21,362 nucleotides of DNA from an uncultured Erysipelotrichaceae bacterium (GCA_902795725.1 CADBLY010000098.1:1-21362); one strand, 5' to 3'; shown: positions 6,782 through 14,641, numbered from the stretch's first letter. Translations and numbers: made by a program. Notes: generated by a model not told the origin, from the sequence alone.

Positions 6782-6858
6782 TGGTGACCCGTATGGGATT
6801 CGGACCCATGAATGTAGCCTTGAGAGGGCTATGTGTTGAACCACTTCACCAACGGGCC
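6782..6858 (-). tRNA. tRNA-Glu (anticodon CUC)
   Basis: A complete 77-nt cloverleaf with encoded CCA (6782-6784). The acceptor stem GGCCCGT pairs with ACGGGTC (one G-U), and the discriminator is A. The D arm is GTG...CAC with an AAGTGGTTCAA loop. The anticodon stem TAGCC/GGCTA encloses loop CTCTCAA, giving anticodon CUC, which reads GAG. The T arm is ATGGG/CCCAT with loop TCCGAAT, where TTCGAAT is usual. The acceptor and D arm closely match the Bacillus tRNA-Glu(UUC). In such an AT-rich genome a CUC isoacceptor is probably secondary to a UUC gene elsewhere. Confidence 0.95.
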
Positions 6859-6881
6859 ATAAATAACTTATGACAATAATA

Positions 6882-6910
6882 ATATTATCATAAATTATAT
6901 TTAATAACAA
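6882..6910 (-). promoter_or_regulatory. Promoter of tRNA-Glu
   Basis: TTGTTA (6905-6910) and TAATAT (6882-6887) are 17 bases apart on the minus strand, with the tRNA 5' end 24 bases past the -10. No terminator lies between enolase and this promoter, so readthrough from enolase is also possible. Confidence 0.5.
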
Positions 6911-6911
6911 G

Positions 6912-8141
6912 TTATTTTGTTAATTCTTCTTCAATTCTAATTAACTGATTATATTTACAAATCCTATCGGTACGTGACATTGAACCAGTTTTAATTTGTC
7001 CTAAATTTAATCCAACTGCTAAATCAGCAATGGTTGTATCTTCGGTTTCTCCACTACGATGAGAAATGATGGTTTTATAATTATTTTCTCTGGCAAGATT
7101 AATAGTCTCTAGAGTTTCGGTAATGGTTCCTATTTGATTTACTTTAATTAATATAGCATTTCCTGCATGATTATCTATTCCTTTTTGTAAATACTTTTTA
7201 TTTGTAACGAATAAATCGTCACCAACTAATTGAACTTTATCTTTTAATTTTTCAGTTATTAATCTAAATCCATCCCAATCATTTTCATCAACTGGGTCTT
7301 CTATTGAAATAATAGGATATTTATTAACTAATTCTTCATAAAAATTAATTAATTCATTAGTTGTTAAGCTTCTTTTTTCTCCAACTAATTCGTATTTACC
7401 ATCTTTATAAAATTCAGATGCTGCAACATCAATAGCTAAACTTACATCTTTACCTGGGATATATCCTGATCTTTTTATGGCTTCTATAATAAGTTCAAAG
7501 GCTTCACTATTACTATTTAAGTCTGGTGCGAATCCACCTTCATCTCCGACACCTGTTGCAAGATTTCTATCATTCAATACTTTTTTTAAATTATGAAATA
7601 CTTCTGATCCAACTCTTATTCTTTCTTTTATGGTATCTCTTTGGGGGATAATCATAAATTCTTGGAAATCAAGTAAATTATCCGCATGCGCTCCACCGTT
7701 AATGATATTCATCATTGGAACTGGTAAAGTAGTTCCGTTACCAATATATTTATATAAAGGTATTTTTTTATATTGTGCGGCAGCTTTTAAAACAGCCATA
7801 GAAACGCCCAATATTGCATTGGCTCCAAGATTAGATTTTGTTTCCGTGCTATCTAAATCAATCATGGCATAATCAATTTCTTTTTGATTTAAGGCATCCA
7901 TACCAATTACTAAATTACGTAATTCATTATTTACATGAGATACAGCTTTTAATACTCCTTTGCCCATATAACGATTTTCACCATCACGCATCTCTAATGC
8001 TTCTTTCGTTCCTGTTGATGCTCCACTAGGTACACTAGCTCTTCCTACAATCCCACTTTCTAGAACAACATCTACTTCTACTGTTGGATTACCCCTTGAA
8101 TCTAGTATTTCTCTTCCTATGACATCTTTTATTTTACTCAT
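6912..8141 (-). CDS. eno: Enolase
   Basis: Converts 2-phosphoglycerate to phosphoenolpyruvate in glycolysis. Catalytic and metal residues are all visible: His151 (GGAHADN), acid Glu201 (GDEGGFAP), Mg ligands Asp238, Glu281 (SIEDP) and Asp308 (VGDDLF), base Lys333 (IKVNQIGT), and the SHRSGETEDT signature at 360-369. The protein has 409 residues, about 20 fewer than usual, mainly because it stops right after IRIEEELTK and lacks the usual C-terminal tail. The core is intact and should be active. The ATG at 8141 follows AGGTGAT. It appears to be transcribed alone, behind a terminator at 8186-8218. Confidence 0.96.
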   Translation of the reverse strand: MSKIKDVIGREILDSRGNPTVEVDVVLESGIVGRASVPSGASTGTKEALEMRDGENRYMGKGVLKAVSHVNNELRNLVIGMDALNQKEIDYAMIDLDSTETKSNLGANAILGVSMAVLKAAAQYKKIPLYKYIGNGTTLPVPMMNIINGGAHADNLLDFQEFMIIPQRDTIKERIRVGSEVFHNLKKVLNDRNLATGVGDEGGFAPDLNSNSEAFELIIEAIKRSGYIPGKDVSLAIDVAASEFYKDGKYELVGEKRSLTTNELINFYEELVNKYPIISIEDPVDENDWDGFRLITEKLKDKVQLVGDDLFVTNKKYLQKGIDNHAGNAILIKVNQIGTITETLETINLARENNYKTIISHRSGETEDTTIADLAVGLNLGQIKTGSMSRTDRICKYNQLIRIEEELTK

Positions 8142-8166
8142 AATATCACCTGTCCTATCTAATACA

Positions 8167-8172
8167 ATTATA
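8167..8172 (-). promoter_or_regulatory. -10 box of the enolase promoter
   Basis: TATAAT on the minus strand, about 26 bases upstream of the enolase ATG. The -35 region (TTTTAT) is a poor match, so the exact promoter is uncertain. Confidence 0.4.
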
Positions 8173-8185
8173 CAATAAAATTTAA

Positions 8186-8218
8186 TAAAATAAAAGGAAT
8201 AAAATATTATTCTATTCC
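8186..8218 (-). terminator. Terminator after the gltX / unknown-gene unit
   Basis: GGAATA / TATTCC (arms 8213-8218 and 8196-8201, 11-base loop) followed by TTTTATTTTA on the minus strand. The 101 bases between it and the gene ending at 8320 are AT-rich, and I see nothing else in them. Confidence 0.5.
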
Positions 8219-8319
8219 ATATTCAATTATTTTATTTTTTTTAGTTTCTAAAAATTTATTCATTGCATAAATCTTTCTTCATCATTATAAATTACCATCT
8301 AACTTACAATTTTAAAGCA

Positions 8320-8856
8320 TTACAATTTAAATTCCTTATCTTTTGTTGAAGTATTATTATTCATAAACTTATTAACCATGTATTCAAATCTTTTATCATT
8401 AAATAGTTTTAATGTATATTCTTTGATTAATTCATTTTCTATATTATTAATTCTATTTATTGATTGTGATTCATTATATCCATCATATTCTTTTATAATA
8501 GATGAAATTTCTTTTAATTCAACATCAGATATTTTAGATAAGATAATTCTATTCAAATCTAGTGAATCTACAATCTTATGATAGTCATTATACATAGATT
8601 TTTCAATGCTAGCATATTTAATGCCATTTATTAATTGTTCATTACTTAGGCTTTTTTGTATTTTAAGTAATTTTTTAGCAATTGATTTATCTTTTTTTAC
8701 TTCTAGTAATCGTTCACATTCTTTTACTTTTAGATTACCACCTAACTTTGTATAGACTTCTTTCATATTCCAAAAATCGGGTATATATTTTAGCCACTTG
8801 ATTTGATAATCTAATTCATCAATATTTATTATTGGTTCATTATTAAGTATATCCAT
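8320..8856 (-). CDS. Unknown protein downstream of gltX
   Basis: I do not recognise this 178-residue protein. It is rich in Lys, Ile, Asn and Glu and is probably all-helical, with no membrane segment, signal peptide or cysteine pair. Visible landmarks are IDELDYQIKWLKYIPDFWNM near the N terminus (about 17-30) and a helical stretch with NIENELIKEY (about 137-146). The ATG at 8856 lies 9 bases after the gltX stop with GAGTGAT upstream, so it is translated from the gltX message. Coding composition resembles that of its neighbours. Confidence 0.65.
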   Translation of the reverse strand: MDILNNEPIINIDELDYQIKWLKYIPDFWNMKEVYTKLGGNLKVKECERLLEVKKDKSIAKKLLKIQKSLSNEQLINGIKYASIEKSMYNDYHKIVDSLDLNRIILSKISDVELKEISSIIKEYDGYNESQSINRINNIENELIKEYTLKLFNDKRFEYMVNKFMNNNTSTKDKEFKL

Positions 8857-8865
8857 TATATCACT

Positions 8866-10512
8866 CTAATCTTTATAAAATTTACGATATCTTTTTTCAA
8901 TTCTATCTTTACCTAGAATACACATAATCTCACATAAATCTGGAGTCTTACTCTTGCTTGTTAGAGCAACACGTAAAACTGTAGCTATATCAGCAACATT
9001 ACCTTTATAGTTATCAGGATCCTTTTTATAATCTTTCATGTTAGCTGCATAACCTAATTCACTTGCTAATTCTTTTACTTTACTAAACCATTCTTCACTA
9101 TCAGTTGTAAAGTATTTATCCATATATGTTTTTAGAATGTTACTTATCTCTTGTTCATCTGATACTTTTCCCCATTCATAATCAGTAGGATTATATAATT
9201 CGTCATACATATACCATATTAATGATTCAATATCACTATATTTAGCTATATCTTTACGTGGTTTTGCTTGTTCTCTTTCGATATTTAAAATTGCTTTATA
9301 GTAATCTGGATCTAATTCAATTAATTTTGTTAAAGATTCGCTATAATTTTTGGCCCATTCATAACTTTCTTTATAAAGTTCTTCTTTAGTCATTTGAGAT
9401 ATGATATTTTTAGAAATATCTTCTAGTTTCATTAGATCGTATAGTGCACCTGAAGAACTCATTTTTTTAGGACTATATTCAAAATCTAAATAAGTTTTAT
9501 CAGGATTAGCATCATGCCACTGTTCATAATTAGAATTTATTATTGTCATTAATGATTCAATAACAGCTGTTTTAGGATAACCTAGTTCTTTGTAATAACT
9601 CATTGACGCTTCTGGATCTTTTCGTTTACTAATTTTACGTGTACTGTTACCATCTTTTTTTAAGATGAGTGGTGTATGAATATATTTAGGTGGATTAAAA
9701 TCAAAGGCTTCAAACATTTCAATATGTTTAGGTACACTTGACAACCATTCTTCACCCCTAACAACATGGGTTGTACCCATTAGATAATCATCAACGATAT
9801 GAGCAAAATGATAAGTTGGTAATTTATTATCACTTTTCATAATGACATCATCAATATCATTTTCGTTTAACATAAGTAATCCTTTTACTTCATCTATGAA
9901 CCTAAATTTCTTTTCAAAATCACCATTAGATTTAAATCTAATGACATATGGTTTTCCTTCTTTAATAAGATTTATTTGATCTTCCACACTTAATTTACGA
10001 CATTTAGCAAAATTTCCATGATAACCTGGTCTTACTTTGTGTGATTCTTGAAATGAACGCATTTCATCTAGATCTTCTTTAGTACAAAAACAAGGATATG
10101 CTCTTCCAATACTTATTAAATATTTGATAAATGCATGATATATCTCTTTTCTTTCACTTTGAATATATGGTCCATAATTTCCTACTATCTCACCATTAAA
10201 TTCATATTCTTTAGGAACGATATTATAATACTTTAAAGTATCTAATATTAATTTAGATGCTCCTGATACTTCTCTTTGACTATCAGTATCTTCATTTCTT
10301 AAATAGAATATCCCGTTTGTATTTTTAGCTATCATATAGTCAATAATAGCTTGATAAAACCCACCTATATGCATATATCCCGTTGGAGAAGGTGCGAAAC
10401 GTGTAACAGCTTGTTCATCATTTGATTTTCTTTTAGGATATATTTTTTCATAATCTTCTATTGTTTTGTTAATATTTGGAAATATTAAATTAGCTAAATC
10501 ATTGTTATTCAT
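8866..10512 (-). CDS. gltX: Glutamate-tRNA ligase, long form
   Basis: Class I synthetase that charges tRNA-Glu. The HIGH motif appears as HIGG (48-51) within RFAPSPTGYMHIGG, and the KMSKS motif as KISKR (293-297). The zinc-knuckle region has Cys141-x-Cys143 and Cys171, with Tyr164-His165 between. The catalytic core also shows LRNEDTDSQR (71-80) and VVRGEEWL (250-257). At 548 residues it is longer than Bacillus GltX (about 483): it has a roughly 35-residue N-terminal extension and an enlarged helical anticodon-binding region, a form I associate with clostridial and Tenericutes-like genomes. The ATG at 10512 follows GAAGGGATGAT. A tRNA-Glu gene lies 2 kb away. Whether it also charges tRNA-Gln cannot be judged here. 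Confidence 0.93.
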   Translation of the reverse strand: MNNNDLANLIFPNINKTIEDYEKIYPKRKSNDEQAVTRFAPSPTGYMHIGGFYQAIIDYMIAKNTNGIFYLRNEDTDSQREVSGASKLILDTLKYYNIVPKEYEFNGEIVGNYGPYIQSERKEIYHAFIKYLISIGRAYPCFCTKEDLDEMRSFQESHKVRPGYHGNFAKCRKLSVEDQINLIKEGKPYVIRFKSNGDFEKKFRFIDEVKGLLMLNENDIDDVIMKSDNKLPTYHFAHIVDDYLMGTTHVVRGEEWLSSVPKHIEMFEAFDFNPPKYIHTPLILKKDGNSTRKISKRKDPEASMSYYKELGYPKTAVIESLMTIINSNYEQWHDANPDKTYLDFEYSPKKMSSSGALYDLMKLEDISKNIISQMTKEELYKESYEWAKNYSESLTKLIELDPDYYKAILNIEREQAKPRKDIAKYSDIESLIWYMYDELYNPTDYEWGKVSDEQEISNILKTYMDKYFTTDSEEWFSKVKELASELGYAANMKDYKKDPDNYKGNVADIATVLRVALTSKSKTPDLCEIMCILGKDRIEKRYRKFYKD

Positions 10513-10536
10513 ATAATCATCCCTTCATATGTAAAT

Positions 10537-10545
10537 AGTATAACA
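10537..10545 (-). promoter_or_regulatory. Extended -10 promoter of gltX
   Basis: TGTTATACT on the minus strand (TG-N-TATACT), 25 bases upstream of the gltX ATG. There is no good -35, as is common for extended -10 promoters. Confidence 0.45.
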
Positions 10546-10566
10546 AATTTTTATTTTAAAGTATAG

Positions 10567-10591
10567 AAAAATTAAGTAATTCCTACTTAAT
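10567..10591 (-). terminator. Terminator of the gene at 10583-11479
   Basis: ATTAAGTA / TACTTAAT (arms 10584-10591 and 10571-10578, 5-base loop) followed by UUUU on the minus strand; it overlaps the stop codon. Confidence 0.6.
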
Positions 10592-11479
10592 CTTTCTTAC
10601 GTTTTTAACTATATCTTTTATTTCTTTTTGTTCTTCACTAGTTAAATCAAAGATATGATCTGGATTATTTTTAAAGTATTCATTTAAGTATAAAGAATCT
10701 TTAATAAATATATATTTATATAATTCTTGATAAAGCATGGAATGATTTGATCTATCAATACTAGTATCATTATTATAAATACCTTGACTAGAGATCCATT
10801 CCGCACGATATATATAATCAGCTCTATCTTTATAGATATGATATGCTTTAGTTACAATATTAGTCATCATATAATATTTATCTTTATTACTTTTAATTAT
10901 TCTTTTAAAATCAGCAAATACACCCGTTATAAATTGATTGTTTGATACATATCTACTATTCCAATTATCTGAGTACCATTTAGACATATTATATAAATTC
11001 ATGGTAAATTCAAAAGATTGTAATGCAAAATCTTTATCATATTCTTTTATTTTCCTATTTACTCTTCTATTAAATTCATCTGCTTCTTTTTTTTGAGTAT
11101 CTTCTTTATATAATGGAGTTTTTGCATCTTTGTTATATTTTAAATTACGCCAAAAATCAAACCATTTATCGTAATAACTATCTTTTGCTTTTGGATTTTT
11201 AAGTAATTTATCAAATAGTAGTTTATCTTCTTTATAAATAACTTTAATACGAGGGTGTGGATACTTTTCATTATTTACTCTATCTAGATCAACAACAACA
11301 ATATCTCCACTATCACGGAAATCATATTCAAATTCCGCAACTAACTTTGGAAAAAGTTTACGAATATCATCAGAATTATTAAGTTTAGAAGTAAATTCTG
11401 ATATTTCACCATAAGTTCCACGCATTAGAGCTCTTTTATTTCTACATGCTAAATCTTTAGCAATTACTAATTCATACAT
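10583..11479 (-). CDS. Unknown 298-residue protein divergent from def
   Basis: I do not recognise a family. The protein is hydrophilic and mixed alpha/beta in its first 85 residues (MYELVIAKDLACRNKRALMR opens it; DIVVVDLDRV at about 59-68 looks like a beta strand), then helical and rich in Tyr, Trp, Lys and Asp. Aromatic clusters such as YYDKWFDFWRNLKY (about 102-115) and MSKWYSDNWNSRY (about 165-177) stand out. No membrane segment or catalytic motif is evident. The ATG at 11479 follows GAGAGG. It has its own terminator, and its promoter seems to share a -35 hexamer with def. Confidence 0.7.
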   Translation of the reverse strand: MYELVIAKDLACRNKRALMRGTYGEISEFTSKLNNSDDIRKLFPKLVAEFEYDFRDSGDIVVVDLDRVNNEKYPHPRIKVIYKEDKLLFDKLLKNPKAKDSYYDKWFDFWRNLKYNKDAKTPLYKEDTQKKEADEFNRRVNRKIKEYDKDFALQSFEFTMNLYNMSKWYSDNWNSRYVSNNQFITGVFADFKRIIKSNKDKYYMMTNIVTKAYHIYKDRADYIYRAEWISSQGIYNNDTSIDRSNHSMLYQELYKYIFIKDSLYLNEYFKNNPDHIFDLTSEEQKEIKDIVKNVRKIK

Positions 11480-11497
11480 ACAATCAACCTCTCAATT

Positions 11498-11526
11498 AAT
11501 ATACTATATTTTAACCTATTTTGCAA
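11498..11526 (-). promoter_or_regulatory. Minus-strand promoter sharing its -35 with def
   Basis: TTGCAA (11521-11526) and TATATT (11498-11503) lie 17 bases apart on the minus strand. The -35 hexamer is palindromic and is also the -35 of the plus-strand def promoter. The predicted start is only about 12 bases before the ATG, so the leader would be very short. Confidence 0.5.
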
Positions 11527-11548
11527 ATTATTTTGAATATGATATAAT
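11521..11548 (+). promoter_or_regulatory. Promoter of def
   Basis: TTGCAA (11521-11526), a 16-base spacer and TATAAT (11543-11548) preceded by TGA, giving an extended -10. The def ATG follows 20 bases later behind GGAAGTGAT. Confidence 0.75.
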
Positions 11549-11568
11549 ATGGGCGTGGAAGTGATACT

Positions 11569-12117
11569 ATGTTTAAAAAGCTAGAAATATTAGATGAAAA
11601 AGATAAACATTTAAGGAAAAAAAGTATTGAATCTGAATTACCACTATCTAAAAAAGAAAAGGATTTAATAGATAGGATAATTAAAGAGTTAACATACAGT
11701 CAAATAGAAAAATATGCAGAAAAATACAATTTAAGACCTGGTATGGGACTTGCCTTTCCTCAATTAGGTATTAATAAAAGAATAATTGTTATTGTTCATG
11801 AAGTAGATGATGGTGAATTTGATAATTATGTAGTAGTTAATCCTAAGATAGTTAGTTATTCTAATGAGATGATTGCAGCAGAAGCTGGAGAAGGATGTTT
11901 AAGTGTGAATCGAGAAGTTGAAGGACATATAAAACGATATGCAAGAGTAACTATTGAAGGATATGATATGGATGGTAATAAATTAAGAATAAGAGCTAGA
12001 GAAGAATTATCTATTGCTTTCCAACATGAGATAGATCATTTAGATGGAATATTATTCTATGATAGGATTGATCCTAATCATCAATTTTATACAGAATATG
12101 AGTTAAGACTAATATAA
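11569..12117 (+). CDS. def: Peptide deformylase
   Basis: Metalloenzyme that removes the formyl group from nascent N-formyl-methionine at the ribosome exit. All three hallmark motifs are present: GMGLAFPQ (58-65), EGCLS with metal-ligand Cys110 (108-112), and HEIDH (153-157) with ligands His153 and His157 and catalytic Glu154. At 182 residues, with a long insertion before the first motif, it is of the type 2 class found in Gram-positives. It stands alone between a promoter at 11521-11548 and a strong terminator, in the opposite direction to its neighbours; fmt is not adjacent. Confidence 0.95.
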   Translation: MFKKLEILDEKDKHLRKKSIESELPLSKKEKDLIDRIIKELTYSQIEKYAEKYNLRPGMGLAFPQLGINKRIIVIVHEVDDGEFDNYVVVNPKIVSYSNEMIAAEAGEGCLSVNREVEGHIKRYARVTIEGYDMDGNKLRIRAREELSIAFQHEIDHLDGILFYDRIDPNHQFYTEYELRLI

Positions 12118-12137
12118 AAATTAAATATAATAATATG

Positions 12138-12172
12138 AACCCCGTTTCTTGAATATTGAAACGGGGTTTTAA
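12138..12172 (+). terminator. Strong terminator of def
   Basis: AACCCCGTTTC / GAAACGGGGTT (arms 12138-12148 and 12158-12168, 9-base loop) followed by a T run. It has the most GC-rich stem in the window. The minus-strand side lacks a U tract, so it may only weakly stop the convergent gene ending at 12226. I see nothing else in the roughly 50 bases beyond it. Confidence 0.85.
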
Positions 12173-12225
12173 TATTACAGACTCTCTAATTTTGTTAGAT
12201 AAATTATATTATATATTATAATAAC

Positions 12226-12723
12226 CTATCTTGATCGATGGGTTGTTTTTTCTTCTTCATAACCATTATACATATTATTATAATATGCTTGATACATCTG
12301 ATGTTTTAATAGGTTATTATTATCTAAGCATAGAATTTTTCTTTTTAATTCCTGTTCTAAAATATGTACTTTTTTATTTAATCTATTAACATACTTATCA
12401 TCAAGATATTTACGATATTTATAATTGATTATATTTTTATATCTTGTCATATCGTTTAAAGCTTCACGATATGCGTCTCCATCGTCAGTATCACTTTCTA
12501 GTAAATATATCATTTTTTTAAGAAACATATCTAATTTACCCTGTGTTTTTTTAACTAATAGTTTTTCTATCATTGATGGGTTTACTATAATCATTTTATT
12601 GACTATCATTCCATATTTAGTACTATTTTTTGGTTTAATATCATACCCTGTTATTTTATCATAATCTAAATATACAATTTCTTTTGTTTTTTCTTTTCTA
12701 GATATGTAATAGCTTTTAGCCAT
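12226..12723 (-). CDS. Unknown basic protein at the end of the trmH-rimM-trmD unit
   Basis: I do not recognise this 165-residue protein. It is rich in Lys, Tyr and Asn, with a probable beta-rich first part (KEIVYLDYDKITGYDI, then a hydrophobic patch GMIVNKMIIVNP, about 38-49), a helical middle, and a charged tail (YEEEKTTHRSR). There is no membrane segment or signal peptide. It starts 4 bases after the trmD stop codon, with only a modest ribosome binding site (AAGAG) inside trmD, so it is probably translated by coupling. The position suggests a link to translation or RNA metabolism, but that is only context. Confidence 0.65.
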   Translation of the reverse strand: MAKSYYISRKEKTKEIVYLDYDKITGYDIKPKNSTKYGMIVNKMIIVNPSMIEKLLVKKTQGKLDMFLKKMIYLLESDTDDGDAYREALNDMTRYKNIINYKYRKYLDDKYVNRLNKKVHILEQELKRKILCLDNNNLLKHQMYQAYYNNMYNGYEEEKTTHRSR

Positions 12724-12727
12724 AAAA

Positions 12728-13396
12728 TCAACTCTTTTCTAGTAAATCAGGACGTCTTTCTTTAGTTCTTTTTAATTGTTGTTCTCTTCTCCATTTTAAA
12801 ATGTTAGCATGGTGTCCAGAAAGCAGAACATCTGGAACTTTCATGCCACGATATTCTTTTGGATGAGTATATACTGGATAGTCAAGTAGGTTATCATTGA
12901 AAGAATCTTTTTCGTGTGATTCTTTATTGATTACTCCATCTATTAGTCTAACTACGCTATCAATAACTACCATACTTGGTATTTCCCCACCAGTCAAAAC
13001 ATAATCTCCAATACTTATTTCCATATCAACAAGTGTTCGTATTCTTTCATCAAATCCTTCATAATGTCCACATATTAATATTATATGTTTTTTGCGTGTT
13101 AAATCATAGGCTAATGACTGATTATATTGTATTCCTTGTGGTGTAAGAAGAATAATAAAAGAATCATCTTTTTTTAAATCATCTACGGCTCTAAAGATAG
13201 GATCAGGCATTAGAACCATTCCAGCTCCACCACCAAAGCCATAATCATCTACCTTTTTGTGTTTATCTAAAGAATAATCTCTTATATTATGTATATTTAT
13301 AGTTACATTATTATTTTTGCATGCTCTTTTAATAATTGATTCGTTTAAAAAGCCTTCAAACATATTGGGAAAGAGCGTTAAAACATCAATCTTCAT
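12728..13396 (-). CDS. trmD: tRNA (guanine37-N1)-methyltransferase
   Basis: Makes m1G37 next to the anticodon, which prevents frameshifting. The 222-residue protein has the SPOUT trefoil-knot hallmarks: MKIDVLTLFPNMFEGF at the start, the DDYGFGGGAGM segment, LTPQGIQYNQ, the SAM-binding ICGHYEGFDERI, and SIGDYVLTGGE. The C-terminal domain has LLSGHHANILKWRREQ. The start is ATG at 13396 behind AAAGGGG; a TTG two codons upstream is less likely. It overlaps the rimM 3' end by 11 bases and ends in TGA. It is slightly shorter than the usual 240 or so residues, mainly at the C terminus. Confidence 0.95.
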   Translation of the reverse strand: MKIDVLTLFPNMFEGFLNESIIKRACKNNNVTINIHNIRDYSLDKHKKVDDYGFGGGAGMVLMPDPIFRAVDDLKKDDSFIILLTPQGIQYNQSLAYDLTRKKHIILICGHYEGFDERIRTLVDMEISIGDYVLTGGEIPSMVVIDSVVRLIDGVINKESHEKDSFNDNLLDYPVYTHPKEYRGMKVPDVLLSGHHANILKWRREQQLKRTKERRPDLLEKS

Positions 13397-13871
13397 CGAC
13401 AAACCCCTTTATATATTTTATTTCTATTTTGTTATTGTCTATATCAATTTTTTTTATAAATGCAGGTATATTAGGTATCATATGTTTATTTATTCCATCG
13501 ATAACCAGTAAATCATCTTTTTTAGTTTTATATATATCTACTACTTTACCCATATATTTATCTTTATCATAAACTTCTAAGCCTATTAAATCTTGTTCTA
13601 AAATACCATTAATATTTAATTCTTCTCTACTGATATAGACATTGGAACCTTTATATTTTAAGATATCGTTTATATCATTTATTCCTTGGAAAGTTATCAT
13701 ATCATAATTTTTATGTGTTCGATAAGTATTAATAACTAGTTTATCATTATTAATTATTAAAGTATTACCTGTTTTAAAAGCATCTTTTTTATATTTGAAA
13801 TTGCTTATTATTCTTACTTCTCCTTTAATACCATGGGTATTAACTAATTTACCAATATATATTAAATCCAT
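13386..13871 (-). CDS. rimM: 16S rRNA processing protein RimM
   Basis: Assembly factor for the 30S head domain that binds ribosomal protein uS19. The 161 residues show the N-terminal RimM beta-barrel (IGKLVNTHGIKGEVRI) and the C-terminal PRC-barrel domain (DLIGLEVYDKDKYMGKVVDI, then DLLVIDG, and MIPNIPAFIKKID). The ATG at 13871 follows GAGGT and starts 3 bases after the upstream methyltransferase stop. The TGA stop lies 8-10 bases inside trmD. The customary rpsP upstream partner is missing. Confidence 0.93.
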   Translation of the reverse strand: MDLIYIGKLVNTHGIKGEVRIISNFKYKKDAFKTGNTLIINNDKLVINTYRTHKNYDMITFQGINDINDILKYKGSNVYISREELNINGILEQDLIGLEVYDKDKYMGKVVDIYKTKKDDLLVIDGINKHMIPNIPAFIKKIDIDNNKIEIKYIKGFVDED

Positions 13872-13874
13872 AAT

Positions 13875-14597
13875 CTACCTCATCTCATACATAATAATGC
13901 TAGCTGCTACTCCTACATTTAGACTTTCACATTTATTATTCATCTTAATATAGATAAAATCATCACATATATCTTTAATATTAGAACTCATACCTTGCCC
14001 TTCGTTGCCCATTATTATACATATTTTTTTAGATTTTGCAACTTCTTTTATACTTTTACCCTGAACAACATCAGTACCAATGATGTGGTAATTATTTTCT
14101 TTTAATTCTTTTAATTTTGATTCTACATCACATGTATTAATATTAAGATGAAATATCATTCCTTGGCTTGCTCTTATTACTTTTGGATTATATAAATCAA
14201 CTGTATCTTTACTTAATAATATGGTATCAAAATTAAAAGCTACCGCACTTCTTATTATAGTACCTAAATTACCTGGATCTTGTATATTATCTAGGACTAA
14301 TACTTTGCTTCCTATATCGCTTTTAGTTAATTTATGACAAATACCAATTACTTTTGGTGGGCATTCTAAATTACTAATATATTTCATAACTTTTTCATTA
14401 ACAATTATTTTATCAATATTTATATCAATATCATTACCATCTAAAACAATTAATGATATCAAGTTATCAGATTGATAGGCTTCTTTAATTAGATGTTCAC
14501 CTTCTATTAAGAAAAGTCCGGATTCATCACGATATTTTTTTGTGTTTAATTTTTTTAATTCTTTAATTTTTGAATTATTAACTGATTCATAAAGCAT
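13875..14597 (-). CDS. SpoU/TrmH-family RNA 2'-O-methyltransferase
   Basis: SAM-dependent ribose methyltransferase for rRNA or tRNA. The 240 residues have an N-terminal L30e-like substrate-binding domain (about 1-90: NSKIKELKKLNTKKYRDESG, then FLIEGEHLIKEA) and a SPOUT catalytic domain with the three SpoU motifs: LDNIQDPGNLGTIIRSA (motif 1), IIMGNEGQGMS (motif 2) and NKCESLNVGVAASIIMYE (motif 3). The arrangement fits the RlmB/TsnR-like group that modifies 23S rRNA; the target base cannot be read from sequence. The ATG follows GGTGGTGAT. It is first in a unit with rimM, trmD and an unknown gene. Confidence 0.9.
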   Translation of the reverse strand: MLYESVNNSKIKELKKLNTKKYRDESGLFLIEGEHLIKEAYQSDNLISLIVLDGNDIDINIDKIIVNEKVMKYISNLECPPKVIGICHKLTKSDIGSKVLVLDNIQDPGNLGTIIRSAVAFNFDTILLSKDTVDLYNPKVIRASQGMIFHLNINTCDVESKLKELKENNYHIIGTDVVQGKSIKEVAKSKKICIIMGNEGQGMSSNIKDICDDFIYIKMNNKCESLNVGVAASIIMYEMR

Positions 14598-14612
14598 TTT
14601 ATCACCACCAAA

Positions 14613-14641
14613 ATTATAACTCTTATTATATTTTTTTACAA
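14613..14641 (-). promoter_or_regulatory. Candidate promoter of the trmH-rimM-trmD unit
   Basis: TTGTAA (14636-14641) and TATAAT (14613-14618), 17 bases apart on the minus strand. The leader would be very short. A second TATAAT at 14625-14630 could serve instead, but its -35 is poor. Confidence 0.45.

Noticed and set aside
6655..6873. Plus-strand ORF across the obgE start and tRNA-Glu
   Set aside because: It reads through a tRNA gene on the other strand and has no ribosome binding site.
7630..8029. Two plus-strand ORFs opposite enolase
   Set aside because: Shadows of a highly conserved enolase frame.
8219..8319. Gene-free stretch that could hide a small RNA or peptide
   Set aside because: It is AT-rich, and I saw no promoter-terminator pair, ribosome binding site or folded element.
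13317..13572. Plus-strand hydrophobic ORFs opposite rimM/trmD
   Set aside because: They overlap the conserved rimM and trmD frames and lack start signals; the hydrophobicity comes from the complement of Lys/Asp/Glu codons.
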